Shown piece by piece: positions 16,696 through 26,502 of a stretch of DNA of 64,000 nt (position 1 is its first letter; every line of letters starts with the position of its first letter). A program made the translations under genes and the position numbers. The DNA is taken from NCBI RefSeq assembly GCF_003633685.1, contig NZ_RBKT01000001.1:8370001-8434000 (forward strand). Reading direction: 5' to 3'. The notes under the pieces are model-generated. The model ran no database searches, was not told where the DNA came from, and worked only from the letters and a program-made list of their open reading frames with translations. Source of the DNA: Micromonospora pisi (GTDB lineage: Bacteria; Actinomycetota; Actinomycetes; Mycobacteriales; Micromonosporaceae).

Positions 16696-18108
16696 GTGGC
16701 CATCACTGTGTGCCTGCAGTACGACGACGTCGAGCACGCCAGCGGCTGGCTGCACCGGGTGTTCGGGGCGACCCAGCTGAGCTGGCACGAAACCGACGGG
16801 CGGGTGAGCGAGGCCGAGCTCGACCTCGACGGCACCCCGCTGCTGCTGCGCTGCGCCACCGCCGGGGACGTCGTACCACCACCGGTGCAGGTGCCGTTGC
16901 TCGTCACGGTGGAGGCGCTCGACACGACGTACCGGCGGGTGCTCGCGGAGGGCTCGGCCGTGACCGGGGCACCGGAGCCGGACCGCGACGGACGCCGCGC
17001 CTTCACCACCACCGACCCGCAGGGGTACCGGTGGACGGTGACCGAGGCGACGGTGACGGACGTCGACGCCGACCGTCTGCTCGGTACGCTGACCGACCTG
17101 TGCACACCGTACGCGGTGCGGGTCCTCGCGACCCTGCGTGTGCCCGACCGCATCGACGCCGGTGTCACCGCCCTCGAACCGCTCGCGTCGGCGTGTGGCG
17201 CGGACCCCGACGCGCTGGGCCGGCTGCTGCGATACCTCGCCCACCGGGGCGTGGTGTCCGAACCGGAGCCGGACGTGTTCACGCTGACCGGCGTCGGGCG
17301 GCTGCTCTGCGACCGGGGGGCCCCCGGGCAGCGGGACTGGCTCGACCTCGATGGTCTCGGCGCCCGGATGGACCTCGCCTACCGGGGACTGCTGCACTCG
17401 GTGCGTACCGGCACCGCCGGCTACGAACAGGTCCACGGCCGCACCTTCTGGGCCGATTTGGACGCCGAGCCCGCCCTGCGTGCCTACTTCGACGCGCTCA
17501 TGATGAGCCAGCAGCACGTGACCGCGCCTCAGGTGGCGGAGCTGTACGACTGGTCCGGCGCTGAGCACGTGATGGATGTCGGCGGTGGCAGCGGCGCGCT
17601 GCTGGCCGAGCTGCTGCACCGGCACCCGCACCTGCGCGGCACGTTCGTCGACCGGCCGATCGCCGCCGAGGCCGCAGCCCGGCGTTTCGCCGCCGAGGGC
17701 CTGGCCGAGCGGGTCACCATCGTCGCCGGTGACTTCTTCAGCCCGCTGCCCGGCGGTGCCGATGTCTACGTCGTCTCCCGCGCGCTCACCGACTGGAACG
17801 ACCGGGACGCCAGCGCGATCCTGCGCCGGTGCGCCGACGCGGCCGGCGCGGCCGGCCGGGTGCTGGTGGTCGAGGTCCTCCCCACCGAGCCGTATGTTCC
17901 GTACAGGTCCCCGTTCGACCTGCAGATGCTCGCCGTCGTCGGTGGACGCGAACGGGGGCTCTCGGACTTCCGCGACATCGCCTCGGCCGTCGACCTCGAC
18001 ATGACAACCGTGCTGCACGGCCGCGCGGGGCTGACCGTGATGGAGTACGTCGCCGCCCGCCGCACCGAGCCGGCCAACGTCGGGGAGGGGACGCGCGTCT
18101 CCTCCTGA
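16696..18108 (+). CDS. VOC/glyoxalase-domain plus O-methyltransferase fusion protein
   Basis: 470-residue two-domain protein. Residues ~1-118 look like a VOC (glyoxalase/bleomycin-resistance) module, ending in FTTTDPQGYRWTVTEA. Residues ~130-460 form a class I small-molecule O-methyltransferase of the acetylserotonin/DnrK type: a dimerisation winged helix, the SAM motif VMDVGGGSGALLAELL, FVDRPI, GDFFSPLPGGADVYVVSR, then LTDWND. In that last motif the catalytic His of the plant-type HDW box is Thr, as in some actinomycete members that are not simple base-catalysed methyltransferases. The start is fixed by AAAGGAGG ten bases before the GTG. The VOC domain could bind the substrate; the fusion is uncommon. 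Convergent with the NRPS gene. Confidence 0.87.
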   Translation: MAITVCLQYDDVEHASGWLHRVFGATQLSWHETDGRVSEAELDLDGTPLLLRCATAGDVVPPPVQVPLLVTVEALDTTYRRVLAEGSAVTGAPEPDRDGRRAFTTTDPQGYRWTVTEATVTDVDADRLLGTLTDLCTPYAVRVLATLRVPDRIDAGVTALEPLASACGADPDALGRLLRYLAHRGVVSEPEPDVFTLTGVGRLLCDRGAPGQRDWLDLDGLGARMDLAYRGLLHSVRTGTAGYEQVHGRTFWADLDAEPALRAYFDALMMSQQHVTAPQVAELYDWSGAEHVMDVGGGSGALLAELLHRHPHLRGTFVDRPIAAEAAARRFAAEGLAERVTIVAGDFFSPLPGGADVYVVSRALTDWNDRDASAILRRCADAAGAAGRVLVVEVLPTEPYVPYRSPFDLQMLAVVGGRERGLSDFRDIASAVDLDMTTVLHGRAGLTVMEYVAARRTEPANVGEGTRVSS

Positions 18109-18142
18109 CCGACCCGCCCGCGCTGCCGCCCGGCACCGCCCC

Positions 18143-21100
18143 TCAGCGGTGCGCGGGAACCGGCAGTGCGCGGCGGTGCGCGGCGAGCAACGGCCCGATG
18201 AGCGCCACCGCGTCGGGACGCATCATGTGTTCGTGCCGGCAGTCCAACTGCAGCTCGGTGATCCCGCCCTGTACCAGGGGGTGCCACTCGTCGACCGTCT
18301 GCAGGTTCACCGGCCGGCTCCGCATGGCGGTGAAGAACAGCAGGTCGCCGTCGAAGGACTCGGGTCGGTACGCCCGGGCCGCCCGCATGTTGCGCAACGC
18401 CACCCGCAGCAGCCCGGCGATGCGGTCCGGACTCCAGTCGGCCAGCGCTCCGGGGTGTCGCCGGATCACCTCGACCACGTCCGGCTCCGCCAGCGACTGC
18501 CCGTCGAGGATGGCCGGGTCGTAGCCGAAGTCGGAGAGCACGACGTTGAGCAGCACCCGCCGGTGCTCGACGCTGTGCAGCACCGGATCGCTCGGATACG
18601 CGTCCAGCAGCGTCAGCAACGGCACGTCGCGCCCCCGGCGGCGCAGTTCGACGGCGGTCGCCCAGGCGAGCAGGCCGCCCAGCGACCAGCCGAGCAGGTG
18701 GCACGGTCCCTCCGGGTGCACCGCCCCGATCTCGTCGGCGTACCCCGCGGCCATCTCCTCCAGGGTGGGCTGCCGGTCGGTCAGGGGGTCGTCGACGGCC
18801 AGGCCGGGCGACTGCAGCCCGTAGACCGGGTGGCCGGGGTCGATGTGCCGCAGCAGCACCGAGTAGCACCAGCTCAGCCCGGTTACCGGGGGCAGGCAGA
18901 ACAGCGGCACACCGTTCCCGTCGGCACGCAGCGGCAGCACGACGTCGAGCGCGGTCGGTCTGGCGTCCGGCCCGTCGGCTGCCGCCGGTGCGGTCGTGGT
19001 GGTGTCGAGGTGCGCGGCCAGCCCGGCGACCGTGGGGTGCGCGAAGACCGCCCTCAGGTCGAGGTCCACCCCGACCACCGTACGCAGCCGCTTGGCGAGC
19101 CGAGCCGCGCGCAGCGAGTGCCCACCGAGGTCGAAGAAGTTGTCGTCGACCCCGACCAGCGGCAGGTCGAGTGCCTCGGCGAACAGCCCGCAGAGTACTA
19201 CCTCCCGATCGGTGCGCGGGGTCCGTCCGGTCACCGTCGAGGTCGGGTCCGGCACCGGCAGCGCGCCCCGGTCCAGCTTGCCGTTGGAGGTCAGCGGCAG
19301 CTCGGTCAGTACCTGGATCGTGGCCGGGACCATCGGTGCCGGAAGCCGGGCGGCCAGGTACGTCCGAAGCGCCTCGGGGTCCGGTGCCGTACCCGTGGGG
19401 GCGGGGACCACGTATCCGGCCAGTCGTGGTTCCGTACCGGAGGTGTGTGCGACCACGGCGGCCTGTGACACCTGCGGGTGCGTCGCCAGGCACGCCTCGA
19501 TCTCGCCGGGTTCGATCCGGTGACCGCGCACCTTCAGCTGGGTGTCGCTGCGTCCGACGAAGACGAGCGTGCCGTCGGCCAGGTGCCGTACCCGGTCGCC
19601 GGTGCGGTACATCCGGCTGCCCGGTGGCCCGAACGGGTCGGGTAGGAACCGCTCGGCGGTCAGCGCCGGCCGGCGCAGGTAACCGCGTGCCACCTGTACA
19701 CCCGCCAGGTACAGCTCGCCCTGCACGCCCACCGGCACCGGGCGCCCGTCCGGGTCGAGCACGTAGCAGCGGGTGTTGCGGAGCGGGCGGCCGATCGGCA
19801 CCCCGTACACCGGGTCGTACGGCTCGGTGCAGTCGTGGTCGGTCACCGCGACGGTTGCCTCCACCGGCCCGTACAGGTTGTGCAGTCCCGGCCCGAGCAC
19901 GGCGGTGTAGCGGTCGACGAGGTCGGCGGGCAGGACCTCGCCGATGCACAGGGTCAGGCGCAGCGAGTCGCAGGCGCCGGTGCTCGGCTCGTCCAGGAAC
20001 TCGCGCAGCATCGACGGTACGAAGCCGGTCACGGTGATCCGCTCGGCCCGTACGAGGTCGGCCAGGTAGCGCGGGTCACGGTGCCCGTCGGGGCGGGCGA
20101 GTACCGCCGTGGCACCGGCCAGCAGCGGCGAGAAGTACTCCCACACCGACACGTCGAACGTCGCCGGTGTCTTGACCAGCACCCGGTCGGCGGCGCCGAA
20201 TCCGAAGTGCTCCTGTGTCCACAGCAGTTGGTTGACCAGCGCCCGGTGCTCCACCAGCACACCCTTCGGTCGGCCGGTGGAGCCGGAGGTGTACAGCACG
20301 TACACCGGATCGTCGGTGCGCAGCGCCCGGCGTCGGTCGGCGTCGGTCGGGGCGTCGGCGCGCCGGTGCTCCACGGCCTTGACGGTGGCCGGGTCGTCGA
20401 GCACCAGTGGGCGGGGTCCGGTGTCCGGCAGGCCGGTCAGGGACCGCTGGTCGGCCAGCAGCGCCGCGGGTTCGGCGTCCCGCAGCACGAAGGCCACCCG
20501 GTCGGGCGGGTACGAGCCGTCCAGCGGCAGGTAGGCCGCACCCGCCTTGAGTACGGCCAGCAGTGCCACCACCTGTGGCGTGCCACGCGGCAGCGCCACC
20601 ACGACGAGGTCGCCGGGCCCGACGCCGCGGCTGATCAGCTCGTGGGCGAGCCGGTTCGCGCGGGTGTGCAACTGCCGGTAGGTGAGCGTGTCGTCCCCCG
20701 CTGGCGGCACGTGCGGGTCACCGGTCCCGGTCGCGGCGCCGACGAGTGCGACCGCGTCCGGGGTGGCGGCGGCCTGCCGTTCCAGCATCGTGACGAGCGT
20801 GATGTCGGGTACGTCGTGGACCGCGCCCTGCCACTGCCGCAGTACGGTGCGCCGTTCCCGCTCGTCGAGCAGGTCTACGGCACCGACCCTGGTCCCGGGC
20901 CGCTCGGCCAGTTCGAGCAGCAGCCGTACGAAGCGGTCGTGGTGGGCGGTGATGTCGTCCTCGGTGTACAGCGTGGGGTTGGCGGCCACGTCGATGCGGA
21001 CCCGACCCCGGCGCTCGTCACCGTGCGCGTCGCCGTAGACGTCGAACGAGATGTCCTCGATCGGGCCGGACTCCAGCACGTGTGCCACGGTGACGTGCCC

Positions 21101-22180
21101 GGCGACCGGTGCCTGGTAGCCGAACGGCATCACGTTGACCGACGGGCCGAACGGGCGGTGGCCTTCACCGCGCAGGCCGAGGTCGGCGCGCAGGTCCTCG
21201 AGGCGGTAGCGCTGGTGACGCAGCACCTGGCGGACCTCGCGTGAGGCCGCCGCCAGCACGTCGGCGAAGGACATCGCCGGTCGCACCTCCAGGCGCAGCG
21301 GCAGCACCGTCATCATCATCCCGGGCGTCGCCTTGGCCAGCCGTCCCCACCGGCCGGTGACCGGGAAGCCGAGTACGACGTCGGTGGCCCCGGTCATCCG
21401 TTGTACGTACACGGCGGCGGCCGCCACGATCGTGTCGGCCCAGGCGCCGCGGCCGACCGCGCCACGCAGCCGCTCGACGTCGGCGGCGGGCAGGTCGACC
21501 CGGCGGCGCAGTACATGGTGCGCGGCGCGGGCCGGGCGGTTCGACCGGCTGGAAAGGCTGAGCACCTCGGGCCGGTCCGCGAACCGCTCCAGCCAGAACG
21601 CGCGGTCGTCGGCGAACCGGGCCGAGTCGCGGTACGCCTGCTCGTCGTGCCGGACCTTGGGCAGCGATCCGATCGTCGTCGGTGGCAGCGACACTCCGTC
21701 GGTCCATGCCGCGTACAGCTCGGCCAGGCGTCCGGCGACCAGCGCGAACGCGTAGGCGTCCAGTACGACGTGGTGGAAGCGCAGGTAGTACAGGTGCAGG
21801 CGGGGCGAGACGGTCAGCAGCGCGCTACCCACCAGGTCGTCGGTGAACAGGCCCACCGGCCGGGCGAGGTCGGCCCGCATCCACCGCTGTGCCGCACCGG
21901 CCGGATCCCGCTCGCCGGTGAGGTCCAGTACGGTGAGCGGCCGCGGCGGTTCGGCCGTGATGCGCTGCATCGGCTCGCCACCGTCCTCGCCGAACCGGAG
22001 CCTGGCCGCTTCGGTCTCGGCCAGGGCCCGGTGGGCCGCCTCGGCTAGGGCGGTGATCTCGACCGGCCCGTGGATCTCCAGATAGCCGCCGATGTTGAAG
22101 GCCGGGTTGTCCGGGTCCAGCTGCTGGGCGAACCAGACGCCGGACTGTGCGGCCGACAGCGGTTGAAAAGGATCGGACAC
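18143..22180 (-). CDS. Single-module NRPS (C-A-T-TE)
   Basis: 1,345-residue one-module nonribosomal peptide synthetase. The condensation domain (~5-430) has HHVVLDA at 136-142, with Ala in place of the last Gly of HHxxxDG. The adenylation domain (~460-985) shows YVLYTSGSTGRPKGV, FDVSVWEYFSPLL, NLYGPVEATVAVT, YRTGD and LTSNGKLDRG. The carrier domain has DNFFDLGGHSLRAARL with the phosphopantetheine Ser. The thioesterase (~1,090-1,345) has GWSLGG and a late His (HEHMMRPD). My hand-derived specificity code is DVWGLILVAK, close in outline to Ser-type codes (DVW..SL..K) but with Gly at position 278, so the substrate is unassigned. GTG 22180 has GGAG upstream; ATG 22201 and 22258 are alternatives. 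No MbtH gene is nearby. Confidence 0.93.
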   Translation of the reverse strand: MSDPFQPLSAAQSGVWFAQQLDPDNPAFNIGGYLEIHGPVEITALAEAAHRALAETEAARLRFGEDGGEPMQRITAEPPRPLTVLDLTGERDPAGAAQRWMRADLARPVGLFTDDLVGSALLTVSPRLHLYYLRFHHVVLDAYAFALVAGRLAELYAAWTDGVSLPPTTIGSLPKVRHDEQAYRDSARFADDRAFWLERFADRPEVLSLSSRSNRPARAAHHVLRRRVDLPAADVERLRGAVGRGAWADTIVAAAAVYVQRMTGATDVVLGFPVTGRWGRLAKATPGMMMTVLPLRLEVRPAMSFADVLAAASREVRQVLRHQRYRLEDLRADLGLRGEGHRPFGPSVNVMPFGYQAPVAGHVTVAHVLESGPIEDISFDVYGDAHGDERRGRVRIDVAANPTLYTEDDITAHHDRFVRLLLELAERPGTRVGAVDLLDERERRTVLRQWQGAVHDVPDITLVTMLERQAAATPDAVALVGAATGTGDPHVPPAGDDTLTYRQLHTRANRLAHELISRGVGPGDLVVVALPRGTPQVVALLAVLKAGAAYLPLDGSYPPDRVAFVLRDAEPAALLADQRSLTGLPDTGPRPLVLDDPATVKAVEHRRADAPTDADRRRALRTDDPVYVLYTSGSTGRPKGVLVEHRALVNQLLWTQEHFGFGAADRVLVKTPATFDVSVWEYFSPLLAGATAVLARPDGHRDPRYLADLVRAERITVTGFVPSMLREFLDEPSTGACDSLRLTLCIGEVLPADLVDRYTAVLGPGLHNLYGPVEATVAVTDHDCTEPYDPVYGVPIGRPLRNTRCYVLDPDGRPVPVGVQGELYLAGVQVARGYLRRPALTAERFLPDPFGPPGSRMYRTGDRVRHLADGTLVFVGRSDTQLKVRGHRIEPGEIEACLATHPQVSQAAVVAHTSGTEPRLAGYVVPAPTGTAPDPEALRTYLAARLPAPMVPATIQVLTELPLTSNGKLDRGALPVPDPTSTVTGRTPRTDREVVLCGLFAEALDLPLVGVDDNFFDLGGHSLRAARLAKRLRTVVGVDLDLRAVFAHPTVAGLAAHLDTTTTAPAAADGPDARPTALDVVLPLRADGNGVPLFCLPPVTGLSWCYSVLLRHIDPGHPVYGLQSPGLAVDDPLTDRQPTLEEMAAGYADEIGAVHPEGPCHLLGWSLGGLLAWATAVELRRRGRDVPLLTLLDAYPSDPVLHSVEHRRVLLNVVLSDFGYDPAILDGQSLAEPDVVEVIRRHPGALADWSPDRIAGLLRVALRNMRAARAYRPESFDGDLLFFTAMRSRPVNLQTVDEWHPLVQGGITELQLDCRHEHMMRPDAVALIGPLLAAHRRALPVPAHR

Positions 22181-22220
22181 GGTACTCCAGCCTGTCGTCA
22201 TGCACACTGTGCCAGCACCC

Positions 22221-22250
22221 GGTGACAATGACCCGACGGCAATGACGGCA
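22221..22250. promoter_or_regulatory. NRPS-upstream TGAC repeats
   Basis: TGACAAT (22223-22229), CGACGGC (22234-22240, 11 bases on) and TGACGGC (22243-22249) occur about 45 bases upstream of the NRPS GTG. They resemble the group at 16602-16642 between two other genes of the block, suggesting common control. Confidence 0.35.
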
Positions 22251-22505
22251 TTGCCCATTCAGACGATATTGACGGCGCGGGCCGGTCACGTCAACCCGTC
22301 ATCGCCGCGACCCGGTTTCGAAATGAGCGCGGACCGTATCCGGGTCGGCAATGGCTGGGGCCAATTGACACCAGTGCCCGGAAAGCGTGGAATCGGTGTG
22401 ATGTCTCCAGCGGCCGGGCGGTCACCGGACGCTTCGCGCAACGGGTCGACCCCGACGACACCGTGATCGGAGCGTCTGCTGTGGACAGGCTACGGAGCGT
22501 CCAGG

Positions 22506-22685
22506 TCAGACGCCTGCCGGATGCCTCTCCGAAGTGGACCTTGTCAACCTTCGGGCGGTCCCATAGTCTGGCTCGCGGAAGTGGCCCACCCAATGCGCGC
22601 CAATGGCGTTCACTGGCCGGGGCGCAATTTGCCGCACAATTTCCTGCTCTGCTGATCGCGTCAAGCTCCTGACGTCGACCACAAC
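22506..22685 (-). pseudogene. Possible remnant of an IS630-type transposase N-terminus
   Basis: The minus-strand frame reads VVVDVRSLTRSAEQEIVRQI, resembling the opening of actinobacterial IS630-type transposases (VVDxRxLSxSAQExLR...). The resemblance is lost after about 20 residues and no DDE domain follows. It may be chance; the lower GC of the region is the only other support. Confidence 0.2.
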
Positions 22686-23050
22686 CAACGCGCCCTTTTT
22701 CTGCCCGTGACGATCGCTGATCAGGGCGTCGGTCGTACGCGCGACGGAATGCGGCACTTCCGGTTCCTGGTGGTCGGCAACGCCTGTACTGTGCGGAATT
22801 CGGTCGCGGCGTCGACGTGCGGGTCTGTGTGACGCTGGGCGTGGGTTGACGGCCATGCTGACGACCGTGATCCTGTCGTGAGTACCTGTTCCTGTGCCGA
22901 ATTATGCAGTTGATCGTGCTCGGTCTCCGATCAGTGGATGCGGATCATGCTGGCGGACACCCTCGGCATGTGACGCCGGCCGGCGCTGGCGGGTATCGGA
23001 CGTCGCGTGCCCCGGCGCCAGCGACTGAGGATTTCGGCCCGGGTGCAGTG

Positions 23051-26000
23051 TCAGAGGCCGGCGTGGATGAACGGCGCCCAGACTGTGGGCTGGCGTGGTT
23101 GGCGGTCGCGCAGCCCACGCACAACCGCGTGCAGAGCATGGCTGCTCCGCTCCGGTGCGATTCCGGCGGTCGTGGTGATCGCGGCGTAGACGCCCTGCGC
23201 GACCTCGACCGCGGTGTGATCCCACACTGACCAGAGCGTGCCGATGACGTGCCGCCATCCGGCGTACTGCATGGCGGTGACTAGCGTGATGGCCTCGTCG
23301 ATGTCGGTGATGGCCGGCGTCGCGGTCTTGCATGCCGACAGGAATGCGAACTCGCCGCCGTTGTGCCGTGCGCGGGCGAACTCGTCGGGTCCGATCAGGC
23401 CGTTGGCGCGCCAGTCGTGCGGGACGAGTCCGCCGAGGGATGGATCGGTGAGGTTCTGCGTGCCATGGCAGGAGGCGTGGACCCAGCGGTGGCGGGTGAG
23501 CGCCGCAGTGACGGCGTCGTGGGTGGCATCGTGCCCGGCAAGGATCGTACGTCGCTGCTCGGGCAGGAGTCGGCTGAGCAACCGTTGCTCGGTGGCGGCG
23601 CCAGGCAGGGGTGGGTGGCCGGGGGTGTCGGGGAGTGCGACGACGAGCAGGCGACGGTCGGCCATGGGCGTGTCGCGGGACCGGGCGTGGGCGAGCGCGC
23701 GGAGGGTGGGCGTGTACGAGGAGATGACCCGGTCGATCACCGTATTGCCGGCTTCCCCGGCGTGGTGACCGGCAGCGTGCAGCGGCAGGACAGTTAGGGC
23801 GCCGGTGGGGCACCACCATACCCGGGGCGGTTCCGTTCCGGACGCGGCGGCGTGCCCGAGCGCGTCCAGCACCGGGCCGGCGATGCTGTCCCAGAGCCAC
23901 TCCAGCGCCGAGGTGATCGCCCGTTCGAGCGTCAGTACCCCCACCGGGCCGGGCGGGTTCGACTCGTGGAGCTGCAGCGCGTTCAGGTAGCGGTTGGCGG
24001 CGTGCAGGACCGCGTCCTCGGTCAGGTCCGGCAGCGGCACGGTCACCACGCCGGCGGCGGTCACGATCAACGCGTCGCACCGCCACCGGCTCACGTTGAG
24101 GATGATGACCGGCCCGGCGTCGGAGTCGGGCGTCAGCTCGCGCAGCGCCGGCGGCCGTAGGAACGCCGCCGGGCGCGGGAATTCGGGGGTCGGGGGTAGC
24201 GCGCGGACCCGTTCGACGAGGTCGTCGAACTCCTGCGCGGCCCGCATGAGGGCGTCGCTGGAGATGCCGGTGTCGGCGGACGGCGCGTCGAGCAGGTCGC
24301 GGCAGCGGGCTACGCCGGCGGCGAGCTCAGGGTGTGCCTGCCGGAGCGCGTCGAGGTCGGTGCGGGTGTCGAGTAGCTGGGCCCACAAGATGCCCCGCCC
24401 CTGCTCCAGCAGTTCCACGGCCACGTCGGGGCGACCGGCGTCAATGGCGCACGCGGCGGCCTCGCAGCCCAGCGTCGTCGCCGCGGTCCGGACCAGGTGC
24501 CGCAGGTCGGCGCGCGGGACGCCGCGCCAGGCGAGCAGCGGGAGGAGCCCGATCGCGGCGGTGTACATCGGCAGCGCGGACGCGGGGCCGCTGTGCTGCG
24601 CGACGGTACGGGCCCACAGGCGTGCCGTCACGAGTCGCGTCACCGCCGGCGCGCCGGTGACCGAGGTGGAGCGTGCGAACGCACCGAGCGCCTCGGCCAG
24701 GTCCGCCGCCGTGCCGCGTTCGAGCAGGTTGCGTCCGAGGGTCAGCAGGGCGTGGGCGACGTCGGGCTGTCCGGCCTCGAACAAGTCGACCGCCAGGCGG
24801 CTGACGCTGATGCTCTCCGTCAGGTCGGCTTGCGCGCCGCTGTCAAGAAACCGGCTACGCAGCAGGTCGCCCAGGATCGAATGCCAAGAGCCCCGCTCGA
24901 TGTCCCCGGCGCGACGAAGGTCGATGGCGCGACGGGTGGCCGCGATGGCCTCGTCCAGGTCGTCGGCGGCTCGGGTGTGCTCGAACCGGACCCGCAGGGC
25001 CTGGCCGAGGTTCGACAGGTGCTTGCCGGCCGCCGCGCTGGTCGACGGCGTGCCCTGCGTGGCCTCCCGGGCGGCGGTGACCGCGCCGTCAAGGTCCACG
25101 GTAGAGCCGGTCCACTCGAACCGCTGGCGCAGCCCGTTGCTCAGGTTCGACAGCCGGCCGGGCCGGTCGGGGTGATCCGGCGGGGTGAGCTCGACCGCAC
25201 GGCGGGCGGCGTCGACGGCCTCGTCGAGGTCCTGCAGGGATCCGTTGCGGAAGAACCGTAGCTGCAGGGCGGCTCCCAGACTGGACAGCGTCTCCATCAG
25301 CATCGGATGTGCCGGCTCGGTGGCCGCCACCGCCCGCCGGCTGGCGTGGACGGACTCGTCCAGGTCGGCGGCCGAGCCCGTGCGCTGGAAACGAAGCCGC
25401 AGGAGATTGCTCAGGTTGGACCACCGCCCGCCCGTCGAGGACGCGTCGGATGCCGGGTCACGCAGGGCCTCCCGGGCCGCGTCGATCGCCTCGTCGAGGT
25501 CGTTCGCGCCGCCGCTGCGCTCGTACCGGACCTGGAGGGCGGCCGCGAGGTTGCTCCGGAAAGCCGCCCCGTGCGGGTGATCGGCCGGTGTCGCCGCGAC
25601 CGCCCGGCGGGCAAGCTCGACCGACTCGGTCAGGTCGTCCGCGGCGCCCGCGAGCTGGAACCGGTCGAGCAGTGCAGGGCTGAGCACGGACAGCGGGATG
25701 TTCGCGTTGGGGTCGTCGGCCGCAAGCGCGTCCAGTGCCTGCCGCGCGGCCACGATCGTGTCGTCCAGGTCCGCGGCCACTCCCGCCCGCGCGTACCTTG
25801 ACCTGAGCGCGTTGCCGAGGTTCGACAGGCAGGCGGCGCGGTGCTCGTGGTCGGGCGATGTCTGCGCGACGGCCAGCCGACCGAAGTGGACTGCGGCGTC
25901 GATGTCCTCCAGCGCGCCCGACCGCTCGTACCGGAGCTGCATCGCGATGTTCAGGTTTATCAGGTACACGACCAGGTCGGGTGCCCCGGCGGGAGTCTGT

Positions 26001-26437
26001 TCGGCGGCGGCCGTCAACATCTCGACGGCCCGGTCCAGTGCGGCCTCGTCGTCGGTCGACATCGCCTGATGCAGCAGCTGCAGGGCGGCTGGACCACCGG
26101 CGGCCTGCTCCGGGTACCCGCCGGAGGCGAGGTACCGCGCGACGGGCGGCGGCACGGCCTCCGGGTCCACGTCGGCGATAGCCGCGAACAGGGCGAGCGC
26201 CTGGTTCAGATCCTCCTGGTCGGGCCCCTCTGGCAGGGCAAGGTACCGGTACCAGTGCAGCCAGGCGAGCACCCGCACCACGTCGAGCGGAACTCCGTCG
26301 TCCCCCGTCGCCTGCTCGTACAGCGCGCCGGACTGGGTCACCGCCTCGTCGTCCAGCAACGGTCCGGAGTCACCTTGCTCATGTGCTTCGATGCGGGCGA
26401 CCACGGCTGCGAACAGATCCTCGAGAGGGGATGTCAC
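23051..26437 (-). CDS. TPR-CHAT protein (caspase-like protease)
   Basis: 1,128-residue protein. Residues ~120-600 contain at least eight TPR-like repeats of ~50 residues with the recurring pattern DLDEAIxAxRxA...LSNLGxALRxRFERTG. The last ~300 residues are a CHAT domain, a caspase-fold Cys protease: the His is in WVHASCHGTQ (His 991) and the Cys in FLSACKTATP (Cys 1036), with the usual GWRHVIGTLWSVWD strand after them. CHAT proteases with TPR sensors are known as effectors in bacterial conflict and regulated-death systems, such as craspase and gasdermin-linked proteases. GTG 26437 is used as start; TTG 26449 is possible. It is the third gene of a minus-strand operon with two small partners. 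Confidence 0.92.
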   Translation of the reverse strand: MTSPLEDLFAAVVARIEAHEQGDSGPLLDDEAVTQSGALYEQATGDDGVPLDVVRVLAWLHWYRYLALPEGPDQEDLNQALALFAAIADVDPEAVPPPVARYLASGGYPEQAAGGPAALQLLHQAMSTDDEAALDRAVEMLTAAAEQTPAGAPDLVVYLINLNIAMQLRYERSGALEDIDAAVHFGRLAVAQTSPDHEHRAACLSNLGNALRSRYARAGVAADLDDTIVAARQALDALAADDPNANIPLSVLSPALLDRFQLAGAADDLTESVELARRAVAATPADHPHGAAFRSNLAAALQVRYERSGGANDLDEAIDAAREALRDPASDASSTGGRWSNLSNLLRLRFQRTGSAADLDESVHASRRAVAATEPAHPMLMETLSSLGAALQLRFFRNGSLQDLDEAVDAARRAVELTPPDHPDRPGRLSNLSNGLRQRFEWTGSTVDLDGAVTAAREATQGTPSTSAAAGKHLSNLGQALRVRFEHTRAADDLDEAIAATRRAIDLRRAGDIERGSWHSILGDLLRSRFLDSGAQADLTESISVSRLAVDLFEAGQPDVAHALLTLGRNLLERGTAADLAEALGAFARSTSVTGAPAVTRLVTARLWARTVAQHSGPASALPMYTAAIGLLPLLAWRGVPRADLRHLVRTAATTLGCEAAACAIDAGRPDVAVELLEQGRGILWAQLLDTRTDLDALRQAHPELAAGVARCRDLLDAPSADTGISSDALMRAAQEFDDLVERVRALPPTPEFPRPAAFLRPPALRELTPDSDAGPVIILNVSRWRCDALIVTAAGVVTVPLPDLTEDAVLHAANRYLNALQLHESNPPGPVGVLTLERAITSALEWLWDSIAGPVLDALGHAAASGTEPPRVWWCPTGALTVLPLHAAGHHAGEAGNTVIDRVISSYTPTLRALAHARSRDTPMADRRLLVVALPDTPGHPPLPGAATEQRLLSRLLPEQRRTILAGHDATHDAVTAALTRHRWVHASCHGTQNLTDPSLGGLVPHDWRANGLIGPDEFARARHNGGEFAFLSACKTATPAITDIDEAITLVTAMQYAGWRHVIGTLWSVWDHTAVEVAQGVYAAITTTAGIAPERSSHALHAVVRGLRDRQPRQPTVWAPFIHAGL

Positions 26438-26502
26438 GACCCAAGTCAACAGGTCCGTGTGGCTCTACCCAATCTTCTGACGCGTATCTGCCATTTTGCC
26501 GC

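Larger units (their letters stand above)
22181..23050. other. Long intergenic region of lower GC
   Basis: 870 bases between the NRPS start and the CHAT gene stop. It holds the NRPS promoter region at its left end (repeats at 22221-22250) and, at 22506-22685, a possible transposase scrap. The rest has no ORF with a ribosome-binding site or recognisable product. Base composition is visibly less GC-rich than the flanks, as expected of an eroded insertion. Confidence 0.5.

Noticed and set aside
17766-19949. 727-residue minus-strand frame over the NRPS and methyltransferase genes
   Set aside because: Low-complexity Arg/Ala/Pro shadow; the true NRPS frame carries all A, T and TE motifs.
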